Assembly: GCF_003002955.1 (NCBI RefSeq) | Contig: NZ_PVTJ01000012.1 | Span: 1-64,000 of the forward strand | DNA length: 64,000 nt | Source: Glycomyces artemisiae | GTDB lineage: Bacteria > Actinomycetota > Actinomycetes > Mycobacteriales > Micromonosporaceae | Reading direction: 5' to 3' | Shown: one piece after another, positions 53,345-62,889 of the stretch | How positions within the stretch are numbered: the first letter of the stretch is position 1 | Layout of the letters: every line of letters begins with the position of its first letter | Program-made: the position numbers and the translations under genes | The notes under the pieces: generated by a model | Database searches by the model: none | What the model was told of the DNA's origin: nothing | Seen by the model: the letters and a program-made list of their open reading frames with translations, nothing else

Positions 53345-56300
53345 TCATTGATCGGGCATGGTCTCCAGCGGCGGGAGGGCGTCTACGATCGCCATGGTCT
53401 CCAGGCTGACGGTCACGATGCGCTTGAGCAGGTCGATGATGTAGCGCGGATCGTCGGACCAGTCGTTGGGGTCGTTGACTATGCCGCTGGCCTTGTCGGT
53501 GCGGACGTAGTAGCGGTCCATGATCCACTCGACGGCGGATCGGGAGCCGACTTGGTAGCGGAAGGCGGCTTCCGGAATGTCGGTGAGCGTGACGTGGGAG
53601 TTGTAGACGATCCGGGTTCGGTCTTCCCTTGAGGCGAATCGCATCTTGCGGTCGACACGATAAAGTTCCGCCGGGTCGGTCGTCTTGGTTTCGCCGACGA
53701 TCTCTCGGATGCCGGGGTACGGCTCAACCGCCTCGTAGGCGAGGTGCAGCCGCATGAGCCGGTTGCCCGAACGGGCGAATTCATGGAACTGCGCGACTTT
53801 GGGGATGCGAGGCAACGACTTTCGGAGGTCCGCTTCGAACTCTGATCGGTAGCTCGGCGAGTGCAGGATGCCGTAGATGTAGTGGAAGATGTCGTCCTTC
53901 GAGATCGAGCCGTCTCGGTAGGTTTCCCGGTAGTCCGTCAAGACGGCGTCACTGATGTTTTCTTCTCGTGTGTACCGGGGAGGATCCTGGTCGAAGAGCG
54001 TTCCGCCGATCGCGTTCTTGTGATAGGTGAAGCGCGGGAAGAACTGTCCACCGCTGCCCGCTCCTGTCACATGCAGGTTTGGAACGGCATCGGTCGCCAA
54101 GACCGAGAACGGGACCGCAGAACCTGCGCCCACGGTATAGAAACCCACGTTGCTGAGACCTGGGTCAGGAAACAATCGTTCCAGTTGGTAGACGCAGTCA
54201 CTGGTGTCAGCCGTGAGGTAGACGCGCTGTTTGGTGAACGGACGATAGGTCGCTTCGAAGATTCGGTGCTCATCGAACCGAAGCCGCTTTCTTCGCAGCA
54301 GCCTTCCTCGGTCCGCCCTGTTCCAACTGAAACGACTCCCGTCGGAGACGAAAAGATCCCCATCCGCTTCAGTGGCCGATATCTTGGTCGCACTGCTGTC
54401 GCTTGAGGCCTCCAGCCGCTCCACTTGATTGTTGTAGAAGTCGATCATCGACTGTACGTTGCCGATCACCAAGGCATTGGAGAAGTTGTAGACCCAAGCG
54501 TCACGGCCGGTTGAAAGCCCTCGAGAACGAACTCTGAAGATTGGGGGGTCGACCACCTCTCCAGATCCAACGGTCCGCCCCAGTGCACGGAAGCTTTGAA
54601 ACCGTTTGTCCCTCACATTGATCCAATCACCGTCCGCCTCTGGGTCAAGCTGCTGCCAACCGAGAGCGTCCAGTCCTTTCGCCCGGACGAGATCGGTTCC
54701 GTTCGCCACGATCTCCAGCTTGCGCTTACGATCGTGGTACTCGCCGATGTCCCGGTAGTAAAGTCGGCACGCTTCGCCTTCAACAGCATTGCTGCTCTTT
54801 ATCAGCAGGAGAATCGCAATACCCGTGCGACTGCTGGACCCGAAGACATTGCCGGCCTCTGCTCTCCGCTGCTCACCCGCTGTCCTGGCGTTTCCACGGA
54901 GATTGAAGCAGTAAACCACGTTGAACTCCTCCATGAGCGTGAGTCGCAGGCCCGCCGCGGTGTTTCCGTCGATGAACCCGTTGTTCAAGACGAAACAGAT
55001 CACTCCGTGGTCCTCGATTCGGTCGCTTGCCCAGCGCAGTGCGCGCACATACGAGTCATAGAGTGAGTTCTTGTTGGTGGCAGTTGACCTGGCCGCGTAA
55101 GTCTCGCGGATGCGTTGGTCGAGCCTGGGATACTTCATGTTCTGGTTGCCGTCGTTCTGGCTGTCCTGTCCAACCGAGTACGGCGGGTTGGCAATGCAAG
55201 CAATAATCTGTTCAAGTTGCTGGCGCACTGCACGTTTAATATTGCCGGCGAGGATCGTGCTTGAATCCTCGGGCTCCCTTTCATATGTTTGAAGTGAATC
55301 CAATAGGACAATGTTGTCGAACGACCGGTAACTCACTTCGGCAGACCTGCTGTGGAACGCCTCTTCGATGTTCACAGCAGCGATGTAGTAGGCGAGCAGG
55401 ACGATCTCGTTCACGTGAAGCTCACTGCGGTACTTCCGGACGAGATCCTCAGACCGGATGAGTTCCGACTGAAGGAGTCTGACGGGGAAGGTACCAGTGC
55501 CCGCGAACGGATCGATCACCTGGACCCCTTCATCGCTCAGCGAGGCGCCGAGATGTCTCCGCATCGCCTGATCGGTCAGGTGGAGCATGAAGTCGACAAT
55601 CTCAACCGGCGTGTAGACGATGCCGAGTCGATCGGACACCTGCGGCATGGCGTTCTTGAAGAACTGCTCGTACAGCTCCAGAAGGACCTTCTGGCGCCCC
55701 TCTGGGTTGTTGATGCCTTCGATTCGGACCCGGATCTGCTCGTAGAACCGCTTGAGCCTGTCGCGCTCCGTGTCCGACGCCTGATCATCGAGTGCTTCAA
55801 GCATCATCTCCATTGCTTTGGAGACCGGGTTGTGCTCAGCGAACTCGTATTGTTCGAAGAGAGCGTCGAAGACCGGCTTCGTGATCAGATGCTGAGCGAG
55901 CATCTCAATCGCATCGTGCTCTGCGATAGAGGGGTTGAGGTTCGACCGCAGGGCGGCAACGAACGCGTCGAACACCGCCTGCTTTCCAGGGAGCTCGAGG
56001 GCGGTTCGAATGCGGGCCATGTGGGCACCCGCGATATCCGCGATGTCCTTGGCCCACTCCTTCCAGTAGACCTTGGTGCCCACCTTCTGCACGATCCGCG
56101 CGTAGATGGCATCACGCCACTCATCCACCGATGCCATGCCGCTGCGAGCGGCCTGCATAAGGCCCCCAAGGTCGCTCGGGTCGTGATCGGCGGCGATGTG
56201 GCCGGCCAGGATCCGTTCGGAACGAGACCTGTTGAGTCCGATGCGGTTGACTTCGGCGTTGAACCGGTCGTCATGGGAGCGAAGGGCGTTGAGGACCTGC

Positions 56301-58186
56301 CACACGGCCCTATAGCGCTCGTTGTCGTCGAGCGCCTCGTTCGGGGGTACGCCTTCCGGGACGGCGACCGGCAGGATGATGTAGCCGTACTCCTTTCCGT
56401 GAGCCCGCCGCATCACACGGCCTACCGCCTGGACAATGTCAATGACCGACTTGCGCGGGTGCAGGAAGAGCACCGCGTCGAGCGCCGGCACGTCCACGCC
56501 CTCGGACAGGCATCTGGCGTTAGAGAGGATCCGGGCGGTTCCCTCGCCCGGTTCGGACTTCAGCCACTCGAGCGCTCTGCCGCGCTCCAGAGCGTTCATC
56601 GTGCCGTCGACGTGCCCCACTTCGCAGCGGAGGCTGTCCTCGGAGGTTCCTCCGAGCCGCTCGGTCACTTGGGAGAACACCTCGGTCAGGTGCTTCGACG
56701 CGGCTATGTTCCGTGCGAAGGCGACGGCGCGTCGCATGGGCGCCTCGTTCGCGCGGAATCCGCTCTCCTCGATCGAGGGTCCGAGGCGCTTGCGCAGTCC
56801 GTTCCAGACGCCGATGAGCTTGGCGGCGTCGGCGACATTGAGCTCCATGTTGTCGTCGGCGAGTTCAACCTGCAAGGTCTTGGCCGCGTATCCTGCGTCA
56901 ACGCTCAAGACCAGGACCTTGTAGTCCGCGAGCAGACCGGCCTCGACCGCCTTCCCAAAGCCCAGCTCGTGGAACTCGGGCCCGAACCTCGCCTCGTCGT
57001 CCATCGAGCAGAGCTCGACGCTCGCCCGCTGGGCGTCCGCTTTGGCGGGCTCGGTGAAGATCCGCGGAGTCGCGGTCATGTACAGGCGCCGCTCGGCGAC
57101 GATGTACTGCGGGTCGTGGATCCGGGTGAAGTTGGACTCGTCCCGCCCGGTGAGCACTGCGCCGGTGGTGCGATGCGCCTCGTCGCAGACAACGAGGTCG
57201 AAGGCGTCCAGACCTGAAGCCTGAGCATCGGCGATGACGGGCAGCGACTGGTATGTGCAGAAGACCGCGGTCATTCCAGGCCCGTAGTCGCCACCGCGGA
57301 TCCGATCGGCGAGCTTGGACGCGTTCGTGGTGGCGGGCAGAGCGAGGTCGTGCACCGCCTGATCGCCGGAGTCGGACAGCTTGGACTGCTTCGAGACCTT
57401 CGGGTCTGAGCACACCGCGAAAGGCCGCAGAGCGGCTTCGGCCTCGGTGACCCATTCGCGCATGGTCTGGGCAAGGAGAGCGATCGACGGCACCAGGACC
57501 AGCACACTGATGGGATCCTCATGTGCGGAGGCGAGCCGTTCAGCGATCTTGAGCGAGGTCAGGGTCTTGCCGGTGCCGCAGGCCATGGTCAAACGACCAC
57601 GGTCGTGCGTCTCGAACCCGGCGAGCACGGCTTCGATCGCCTCGTCTTGGTGCGGCATGGGCGCCTTCTTGGCGCGCAGATAGCGCGGCCCGAGACGCTC
57701 CCCTGCGACCCACGCGTGCTCGTAGGCGACCTTGCTCCAGTCGATCGGGCTCGTGTCGAGCTGGGACATACCGACCCTGGTCACCTCGACCTGCTGGTCC
57801 GCGAGGGCGGCCTCGGCGTTCGGGCCCCATTTGTCAGTGCTGGACACGATGATCCGTCGGTTGATGCCCTTCTTGCCGGAGGCGGTGAAGAAGGAGTCGA
57901 TGTCGGCCTTACGGATCATCTTGTCCGGCTCGTAGAACTTGCACTGAATCGCGCAGAACTCTTCGGATTCGGCCTCTCGCGCCACGAGATCGATGCCGGT
58001 GTCGGTGGCATTGTCCTCGGCGAGAGGGGAGTCGGCCCACATCCACACCTCGGCAAACTGCTGCCGCCATTGCGGATCCGTGCGGAAGAAGGCGAGCATG
58101 AGCTGCTCGAAACGTCTGCCTCGTTCCGCATTGGTCTGCGACGCAACTCGAATATGGTCGAGGATGTCCCGAACGCTACCGGTCAT
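53345..58186 (-). CDS. Type ISP restriction-modification enzyme
   Basis: Type ISP enzymes such as LlaGI and LlaBIII carry nuclease, translocase, methyltransferase and target recognition in one chain of about 1,570-1,620 residues; this one has 1,613. In order: an Mrr-like nuclease (RGRRFEQLMLAFF, then IDLVA and AIQCKFY), an SF2 translocase with MACGTGKTLTS, CDEAH and MTATPR, an N6-adenine methyltransferase with VIDPFAGTGTFPV and NPPYSVG, and a C-terminal recognition region ending at residue 1613. All key motifs look intact, so it is probably active. It is the first minus-strand gene of the island and has its own upstream region. Confidence 0.93.
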   Translation of the reverse strand: MTGSVRDILDHIRVASQTNAERGRRFEQLMLAFFRTDPQWRQQFAEVWMWADSPLAEDNATDTGIDLVAREAESEEFCAIQCKFYEPDKMIRKADIDSFFTASGKKGINRRIIVSSTDKWGPNAEAALADQQVEVTRVGMSQLDTSPIDWSKVAYEHAWVAGERLGPRYLRAKKAPMPHQDEAIEAVLAGFETHDRGRLTMACGTGKTLTSLKIAERLASAHEDPISVLVLVPSIALLAQTMREWVTEAEAALRPFAVCSDPKVSKQSKLSDSGDQAVHDLALPATTNASKLADRIRGGDYGPGMTAVFCTYQSLPVIADAQASGLDAFDLVVCDEAHRTTGAVLTGRDESNFTRIHDPQYIVAERRLYMTATPRIFTEPAKADAQRASVELCSMDDEARFGPEFHELGFGKAVEAGLLADYKVLVLSVDAGYAAKTLQVELADDNMELNVADAAKLIGVWNGLRKRLGPSIEESGFRANEAPMRRAVAFARNIAASKHLTEVFSQVTERLGGTSEDSLRCEVGHVDGTMNALERGRALEWLKSEPGEGTARILSNARCLSEGVDVPALDAVLFLHPRKSVIDIVQAVGRVMRRAHGKEYGYIILPVAVPEGVPPNEALDDNERYRAVWQVLNALRSHDDRFNAEVNRIGLNRSRSERILAGHIAADHDPSDLGGLMQAARSGMASVDEWRDAIYARIVQKVGTKVYWKEWAKDIADIAGAHMARIRTALELPGKQAVFDAFVAALRSNLNPSIAEHDAIEMLAQHLITKPVFDALFEQYEFAEHNPVSKAMEMMLEALDDQASDTERDRLKRFYEQIRVRIEGINNPEGRQKVLLELYEQFFKNAMPQVSDRLGIVYTPVEIVDFMLHLTDQAMRRHLGASLSDEGVQVIDPFAGTGTFPVRLLQSELIRSEDLVRKYRSELHVNEIVLLAYYIAAVNIEEAFHSRSAEVSYRSFDNIVLLDSLQTYEREPEDSSTILAGNIKRAVRQQLEQIIACIANPPYSVGQDSQNDGNQNMKYPRLDQRIRETYAARSTATNKNSLYDSYVRALRWASDRIEDHGVICFVLNNGFIDGNTAAGLRLTLMEEFNVVYCFNLRGNARTAGEQRRAEAGNVFGSSSRTGIAILLLIKSSNAVEGEACRLYYRDIGEYHDRKRKLEIVANGTDLVRAKGLDALGWQQLDPEADGDWINVRDKRFQSFRALGRTVGSGEVVDPPIFRVRSRGLSTGRDAWVYNFSNALVIGNVQSMIDFYNNQVERLEASSDSSATKISATEADGDLFVSDGSRFSWNRADRGRLLRRKRLRFDEHRIFEATYRPFTKQRVYLTADTSDCVYQLERLFPDPGLSNVGFYTVGAGSAVPFSVLATDAVPNLHVTGAGSGGQFFPRFTYHKNAIGGTLFDQDPPRYTREENISDAVLTDYRETYRDGSISKDDIFHYIYGILHSPSYRSEFEADLRKSLPRIPKVAQFHEFARSGNRLMRLHLAYEAVEPYPGIREIVGETKTTDPAELYRVDRKMRFASREDRTRIVYNSHVTLTDIPEAAFRYQVGSRSAVEWIMDRYYVRTDKASGIVNDPNDWSDDPRYIIDLLKRIVTVSLETMAIVDALPPLETMPDQ

Positions 58187-58321
58187 GACGCTGCCTCCCT
58201 TGGGAAGGAACGGCGTCAGACTTACCCCCCACTTTGCGTAACGCCCTCACTACATGAAGGACGTTAGCGTATCCGTACTCTCTGTACAACCCTCAGAACA
58301 AGACTGAGCAGATGGACGGCG

Positions 58322-58815
58322 TGTGGATTCCAGAGCAGCCTCCCTGGCACCGAGCACGGCCATCTCGGCCAGTTGCTGACCTTCGCTGCGGGAACCGATG
58401 CGGCGGCCGTCGTCTGGATCGCGCGGAACTTCCGCGAGGAACACCGCAGGGCACTCGACTGGCTCAACGAACGCACTGACTCCGACACCCGGTGCTTCGG
58501 CGTCGCCGTCCGTGTCTGGCGCATCGGGGATTCGGCTCCGGCGTTGCAGTTCAACGTGGTCGCAGCCCCGAACGACGGGGGGAAACGCGTCCGGTCGACC
58601 GCCGCGGCCCAGCAGTGCGGCGAGGGTAAGCGACCGCTCTACCTTGAGTACTGGGAACAGCTGACCAATGCGATCAGCCAGCGCGGTCATGGATGGCCCC
58701 GCCCCGGTCGTAGGAACTCGGTCAACTGGATCGACTTCTCGACCGGGGCGCCTCGTGGAACGCAATACGGGATGAGTTTCACCCGGGATTCACTGCGTTC
58801 CGAGCTCTACCTCTC
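58322..58815 (+). pseudogene. DUF4268 protein remnant, truncated at both ends
   Basis: The frame carries the core of a DUF4268 protein: HLGQLLTFAAGTDAAAVVWI, FREEHRRALDWLNERT, the RVWRIGDS segment and a closing WIDFSTGAPRGTQYGMSF. The N-terminal nuclease-like half is missing (no start codon fits; the upstream 130 bases are unrelated), and the C-terminus stops being homologous near RSELYL, where the next gene begins. These proteins are frequent in defence islands. It marks a recombination junction at the right end of the accessory region. Confidence 0.8.
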
Positions 58816-58826
58816 GGTGGTGAGGC

Positions 58827-59768
58827 TCAGCCTTCGGATTCGGCGAGGAATGCTGCTAGTTCTGTGCGGAGGTTGCGGGATCTGGTGGCGCTTCGGGTTG
58901 CCATGAGGTCGACGGCTTGCCAGGCGAGGCGCCAGTCGTCGGGGGTGGCCGCGGTTGTCAATGCGGTGAGGTCGGCGCGTTCGCGGATGCCGGTGAAGGC
59001 CTGTTCGGAGGCAAAGGCGTCCATGTCGGCGAACTCGTCGGGTTGGGGCTGCCTGCCGGGGTCGCCGAGGGACAGGAGGGTCAGGGCGATGAGATGGCCG
59101 GTGCGGGCCACCCGGAACACCTGGCCGGGAAGGATCTCCAGTGGATCGGCGGCGGCGGTGATCTCGGCTTCGATGCCGGAGGCGGCGAAGACCAGGTCCA
59201 CTTCGAGGTCGCGGTCGCCGGTCTCGTCGACGAGGCGGGCTCCGGCGACGAGGCCGTTCGGGTGGTGCTCGATCTCGACGTTGTCCGGGTCGGCCGGGCG
59301 GCCGTGCTCGTGGTCCCAGTTCTTGACCCACATCTGGTCGGTGACGCTGAGCAGGCGGAGGCCGGCCTCCCTCAGACCGTCGAGGATGCCTTGCGCGACC
59401 TGCTCGTCCTTGACGGCCAGGATCACGCCCGCCTGGGTCATGTACGCCGGTTCAACTCGGGCCGAGACCGCCAGGCTCCCGGCGAGCGACCAGGGCGCAT
59501 CGAGCGCGTCGAACACGGCGCCGAGGCGGGAATAGGAGCGTTCAAGGCCGTTCACCACCGCCGCGTCCATCCCTTTGGGCCGCTCGCCGCCGGAGTCCAC
59601 GAAGTCCTGGATTCCTCCATCGCCCATCCATTCCAGGACGGCGCGCTTCAACTCCCCCGCGTCAATGCCCGGCCGCTTCCGGAGCACGTTCATCCGGAAC
59701 ATGCGAAGCCGGGTCTCGTCCATCTCTCGGGCCAGTCGCAACCGGTCCTCCGGTGTGAGTGGTGCCAT
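58827..59768 (-). CDS. Nucleotidyltransferase-like protein
   Basis: The 313-residue protein (from ATG 59768) has a nucleotidyltransferase-like core with WSLAGSLAVSARV (a GS motif followed by variable acidic residues) and LEVDLVFA, and an all-helical C-terminus. The fold would match AbiEii/MNT-type transferases, but the catalytic acids are not obvious. It is not paired with a HEPN or AbiEi gene. It overlaps the end of the Pr6Pr membrane protein gene by 107 bases. Confidence 0.6.
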   Translation of the reverse strand: MAPLTPEDRLRLAREMDETRLRMFRMNVLRKRPGIDAGELKRAVLEWMGDGGIQDFVDSGGERPKGMDAAVVNGLERSYSRLGAVFDALDAPWSLAGSLAVSARVEPAYMTQAGVILAVKDEQVAQGILDGLREAGLRLLSVTDQMWVKNWDHEHGRPADPDNVEIEHHPNGLVAGARLVDETGDRDLEVDLVFAASGIEAEITAAADPLEILPGQVFRVARTGHLIALTLLSLGDPGRQPQPDEFADMDAFASEQAFTGIRERADLTALTTAATPDDWRLAWQAVDLMATRSATRSRNLRTELAAFLAESEG

Positions 59769-60414
59769 CCCGCCAGAGTATTTCCCCCCGGCCGAGACCT
59801 GAACCCCGACTGGCCGACCATACGAGGGCGCCCGACGCCAGGAAGGCTCCGAGCAGCCCGATGATGTGCAGCCCAATGGAGGCCGCCCCGCGTTCGGGGA
59901 GGAGGAATCCGTAGGGGACCCATCCGTCTGTCGCGCCGCGGATCAGTACGACGGCGAGCCAGAGGAGCGGGTACGGGATGACGAGCCACACCCGGCGCCA
60001 AGGAAGGGGGGAGCGGTCGCCGATCAGGAGCCAGTCGAGGAAGACCGCTGCGGGGAAGGCGAGGTGGAGCCATGCGCTCACCCATGGCGGAGCCGAGCCG
60101 GTGCCGGGGACCAGGACGTTGTAGACGACGGCGACGATGAGCATGCATGTGGTTGCTACGGCGCGCGATGCGTTCAGCCACATGGGTATTGGGCTCCCCG
60201 ACAAGGTGCGCAGGCCGGTGAGGATCAGGAGGGCGGAGGTGGACAGGCTCGTCAGGTTGGTGAAGTATCCGAAGTAGTTGAACGGGTTGAAGCCGTCGTT
60301 CTCACCGCCGACGACGTAGGCGAAGCCAAGCACGCCGATCGTGAGCACACCAGCGGCGATCCTCGCGAAGCCGATTTCCCGCGCATGGATGCGTATCGGG
60401 TTCAGAGAAGCCAT
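59662..60414 (-). CDS. Pr6Pr family membrane protein
   Basis: The 250-residue protein has six to seven predicted spans and the Pr6Pr (FAR-17a/AIG1-like) pattern: FNYFGYFTNLTSLSTSALL, WLNASRAVATTCMLIVAVVYN and GTGSAPPWVSAWLHLAFPAA. Function unknown. The last 50 residues after ALVWSASRGSG are hydrophilic and overlap the next gene, so the true end may be shorter in function. It is divergent from the PHA synthase-like gene. Confidence 0.85.
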   Translation of the reverse strand: MASLNPIRIHAREIGFARIAAGVLTIGVLGFAYVVGGENDGFNPFNYFGYFTNLTSLSTSALLILTGLRTLSGSPIPMWLNASRAVATTCMLIVAVVYNVLVPGTGSAPPWVSAWLHLAFPAAVFLDWLLIGDRSPLPWRRVWLVIPYPLLWLAVVLIRGATDGWVPYGFLLPERGAASIGLHIIGLLGAFLASGALVWSASRGSGLGRGEILWRDGTTHTGGPVATGPRDGRDPASHVPDERAPEAAGH

Positions 60415-60488
60415 GTCGGCCACCATAAGTGCGCTTCGCTTGTGTTGTTCATGGCTGTGTTCGGTGCGGGATGCTGGTGGGTTTGATG

Positions 60489-61577
60489 ATGTCTCGTTTG
60501 AGTTCGACTGATCGGCGCCTGTTGCGGGGCAACGGGGCTGTGCGGGTGGGGCGGTGGGTTCGGGGCGGGGTTGTGCGGGGGCTGGCTGCGGTGTCGGGGT
60601 GGGCTCATGTGGTTGAGGTGGCGGCGGGGTTGCCTCGGGTTTCGGTGCCGGTGACTGATTCGTCGGTCGTGTGGAGTGCGGGGAGGGTGGTGGTGCGGCA
60701 CTGCGCGGGTGGGGCTGGGACGCCGGTGCTGGTGGTGCATTCGCTGGTCACGAGGTCATGGGTGCTGGATCTGGCGCCGGGGCGAAGTCTCATCGGCGCG
60801 TTGATCGGCGGGGGTCGTGATGTGTACCTGCTCGATTGGGGGGTGCCGGGGGCGGCAGAGGCGGGGCATGGGTTCGATGTCTATGCCGAGACGTTGATGG
60901 CGGCCGAGGAGGCAGTTCGGAGGCATAGCGGTCGGCCGGAGGTGCATCTGGTCGGGTACTGCCTGGGCGGGACGTTGGCGCTCACTGTGCATGCGGCGCT
61001 TGGGGATGGCGGGTTGGCTTCGATGACTGCGATTGCGCCGCTTGTTGATACTGCGGCGGCGGGCCGGTTGGGTGGCATTCTGCGGTCGAGGCGGTTGATG
61101 CCGGTGCTCACGCTCGATGAGCGCGGGCTCGTGCCCGCGTCGCTGGTACGGGAGAGTTTCCACTGGCTGAGGCCGGTGGCGCTGCGCACGGCGCGGCAGA
61201 CGTGGCGGCGTCGGCGGAATCAGAAGTGGCGGTCGGTGGCGGGGCCGTTGTCGCGGTGGGTGTGGGAGCAGACTCCCGTCCCGGGTGCGCTGTTGTTCGA
61301 TCTTGTGGATTACGTTCGAGGCAATGGTCTGAAGGACGGGAGCTGGACGGTTCTCGGCCGACCGGCGCGGCTAGGGAGTCTCGATGTGCCTGTCTTGCTC
61401 GCCGTCACCGCGGACGACCACATCGTGCCTCCGTCGGCGAGTCTTGCCCTGGTCGAGGGTCTGGCGCGGCCGCCGCAGGTCGTGCGGTGTCCCGGCGGGC
61501 ATGTCGCCATGCTCACCGGGATGACCCTCCCCCGTCGGCTCTCGGACTTCCTGACCGCCGTGGAGGCGGGCAGGTAG
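60489..61577 (+). CDS. PHA synthase-like alpha/beta hydrolase
   Basis: The 362-residue protein has the lipase-like box GYCLGG (Cys nucleophile), a preceding DWG segment, DDHIVPPSASLALVE with the acidic residue, and GGHVAM with the catalytic His, as in polyhydroxyalkanoate synthases of the PhaC/PhaE class. It is shorter than class I PhaC and has no partner PhaE nearby. ATG 60489 is chosen; ATG 60486 precedes it directly. The start is followed by a basic N-terminus. Confidence 0.8.
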   Translation: MSRLSSTDRRLLRGNGAVRVGRWVRGGVVRGLAAVSGWAHVVEVAAGLPRVSVPVTDSSVVWSAGRVVVRHCAGGAGTPVLVVHSLVTRSWVLDLAPGRSLIGALIGGGRDVYLLDWGVPGAAEAGHGFDVYAETLMAAEEAVRRHSGRPEVHLVGYCLGGTLALTVHAALGDGGLASMTAIAPLVDTAAAGRLGGILRSRRLMPVLTLDERGLVPASLVRESFHWLRPVALRTARQTWRRRRNQKWRSVAGPLSRWVWEQTPVPGALLFDLVDYVRGNGLKDGSWTVLGRPARLGSLDVPVLLAVTADDHIVPPSASLALVEGLARPPQVVRCPGGHVAMLTGMTLPRRLSDFLTAVEAGR

Positions 61578-61582
61578 GCGGC

Positions 61583-61948
61583 TCAGCCGGTCGCGTCTGC
61601 AACTCGGCGGTATTCGGCGACGACTTCGATCGGGCCGATGATGTGGTCGTTGAATTCGTCGAGTTCTTCGGCGGGAACCCAGAGTTCGAGGATGGTCCGG
61701 CCGCCGGCCTGCTGGACCGGGTAGCGCTGGGCGAAGGCGCCGTCGAGGTTGAAGCGGGTCACGTAGCCGACGCCGGCGCGCGGCGCGTTCCAGTCGCGGG
61801 CGATCTTCGTCGCGTACTCCTCGTTGAGGACCGGGTAGAAGATCGGCTGGTCGGGCAGGCGCGGCGGCCAGGCGGTCCATCCGGAGGCGCGGACGAGTTC
61901 GAGTTCGGCGGGACCGCATGGGCGCCAGAGGGTCAGGGTCTCGTTCAT
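61583..61948 (-). CDS. Uncharacterised protein, paralogue of 42556-43086
   Basis: The 121-residue product begins MNETLTLWRPCGPAELELVR. It shares most conserved segments with the protein in the accessory region (LPDQPIFY, KIARDWNAPRAGVGYVTRF). The family is widespread in actinomycetes under the uninformative label 'ADP-ribosylation/crystallin J1'. No catalytic motif is visible. It is convergent with the PHA synthase-like gene and closely follows it by five bases. Confidence 0.8.
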   Translation of the reverse strand: MNETLTLWRPCGPAELELVRASGWTAWPPRLPDQPIFYPVLNEEYATKIARDWNAPRAGVGYVTRFNLDGAFAQRYPVQQAGGRTILELWVPAEELDEFNDHIIGPIEVVAEYRRVADATG

Positions 61949-62021
61949 CGCTCGGTTCCGTTTCTGAGGAGGGTTCCTGCGACTCTGGCATACCGGGCGG
62001 CTCCGGTGCATCTGGTTTCGG

Positions 62022-62855
62022 CTAGGACCAGGAGCGGCCGGTCTGGGTTTGGAGGGCCGCTTTGAAGACGAAGAAGTTGGGGATGGCGTAGACGGGTTCG
62101 CGGGTCTTGAAGAAGCGGTTGTAGGACTTGAAGACGGCGGTGCCGTCCTTGACGGCGGCTTCTTGGAGGCCGGTGAGGGGGATGGCGGTGCCGTCGACGG
62201 TGAGGGTGTCGCGGTTGAGGGTGAGGGGGCCGAAGGCGACGGTCTCGTTGTCGGCGATGCGGGCGAGGACTGCGGGGATCTGGGTGCGGGTGACGGCTTC
62301 TTGGATGGCGGGGCCCCACTGGTCGGGGCGGTCGAAGCTGGCGCCGAGGGTGAAGTGGTCGAGGTTCGGGAGGTTGGTGACGGCGGAGGTGGTGGCGCCC
62401 TTGGGGTCGCCGATGCTGATGGCGGCGCCGTCGGGGGCGACGAGGAGGTAGTTGTAGGTCGTCAGGCCGGTCTGGGGGTAGTGGAAGAGACGCTGGTAGA
62501 CGGTGGCGTCGTCCCAGTGGTGGAGGGAGACGAGGGTCTTGGGGCCCTTGACGATGAGGCCGTGGTCGAAGAGGTGGAGCTCGTCGGAGGCGCCTGACTT
62601 GCGCTTCATGTGGAGGAGGTTGAGGACCCCCAGGCCGATGAACACCGTGAAGACGACCAGCATGATGACGCCGAAGCTGTTCTCCAGCATGTTGCTTCCG
62701 GCGAGGCAGGCGATGACCAGCGCATAGATCGTGAGCGCGACTGCGAGAGGGACGGCGAACGGGGCCGGGCGGGGTCGGTACTCGGCGCGGTGGACGCCGA
62801 GGCCGGTCTGCTCGGCGAGCTGGTGGAGTTCGGGCGACAGCGGGTTCAGGTTCAT
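62022..62855 (-). CDS. DUF6585 family protein
   Basis: The 277-residue protein has two membrane spans (AVALTIYALVIACLAGSN and FGVIMLVVFTVFIGLGVL) after a 35-residue cytoplasmic start, then a long beta-rich region (LHLFDHGLIVKGPKTLVSL, GPLTLNRDTLTVDGTAIPL) typical of the DUF6585 family, whose function is unknown. I chose ATG 62855, beginning MNLNPLSPELHQLA. Confidence 0.75.
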   Translation of the reverse strand: MNLNPLSPELHQLAEQTGLGVHRAEYRPRPAPFAVPLAVALTIYALVIACLAGSNMLENSFGVIMLVVFTVFIGLGVLNLLHMKRKSGASDELHLFDHGLIVKGPKTLVSLHHWDDATVYQRLFHYPQTGLTTYNYLLVAPDGAAISIGDPKGATTSAVTNLPNLDHFTLGASFDRPDQWGPAIQEAVTRTQIPAVLARIADNETVAFGPLTLNRDTLTVDGTAIPLTGLQEAAVKDGTAVFKSYNRFFKTREPVYAIPNFFVFKAALQTQTGRSWS

Positions 62856-62889
62856 GCCCGGGACGGTATGTGCGCCCGGCATCGCGCCG

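Larger units (their letters stand above)
32419..58820. mobile_element. Accessory region inserted at tRNA-Trp (outer limits)
   Basis: The region starts directly at the 3' end of tRNA-Trp with a serine recombinase and contains a replication-relaxation gene, iteron-like repeats, several broken genes and three restriction or helicase-based defence loci. Parts (38,700-42,500) are visibly richer in A/T than the flanks. The right end is not certain: an imperfect copy of the tRNA 3' end at 42,701-42,722 could close a 10.3-kb first unit, while a truncated DUF4268 gene at 58,322-58,815 marks a junction with ordinary chromosome. It may be several insertions stacked at one site. Confidence 0.5.
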
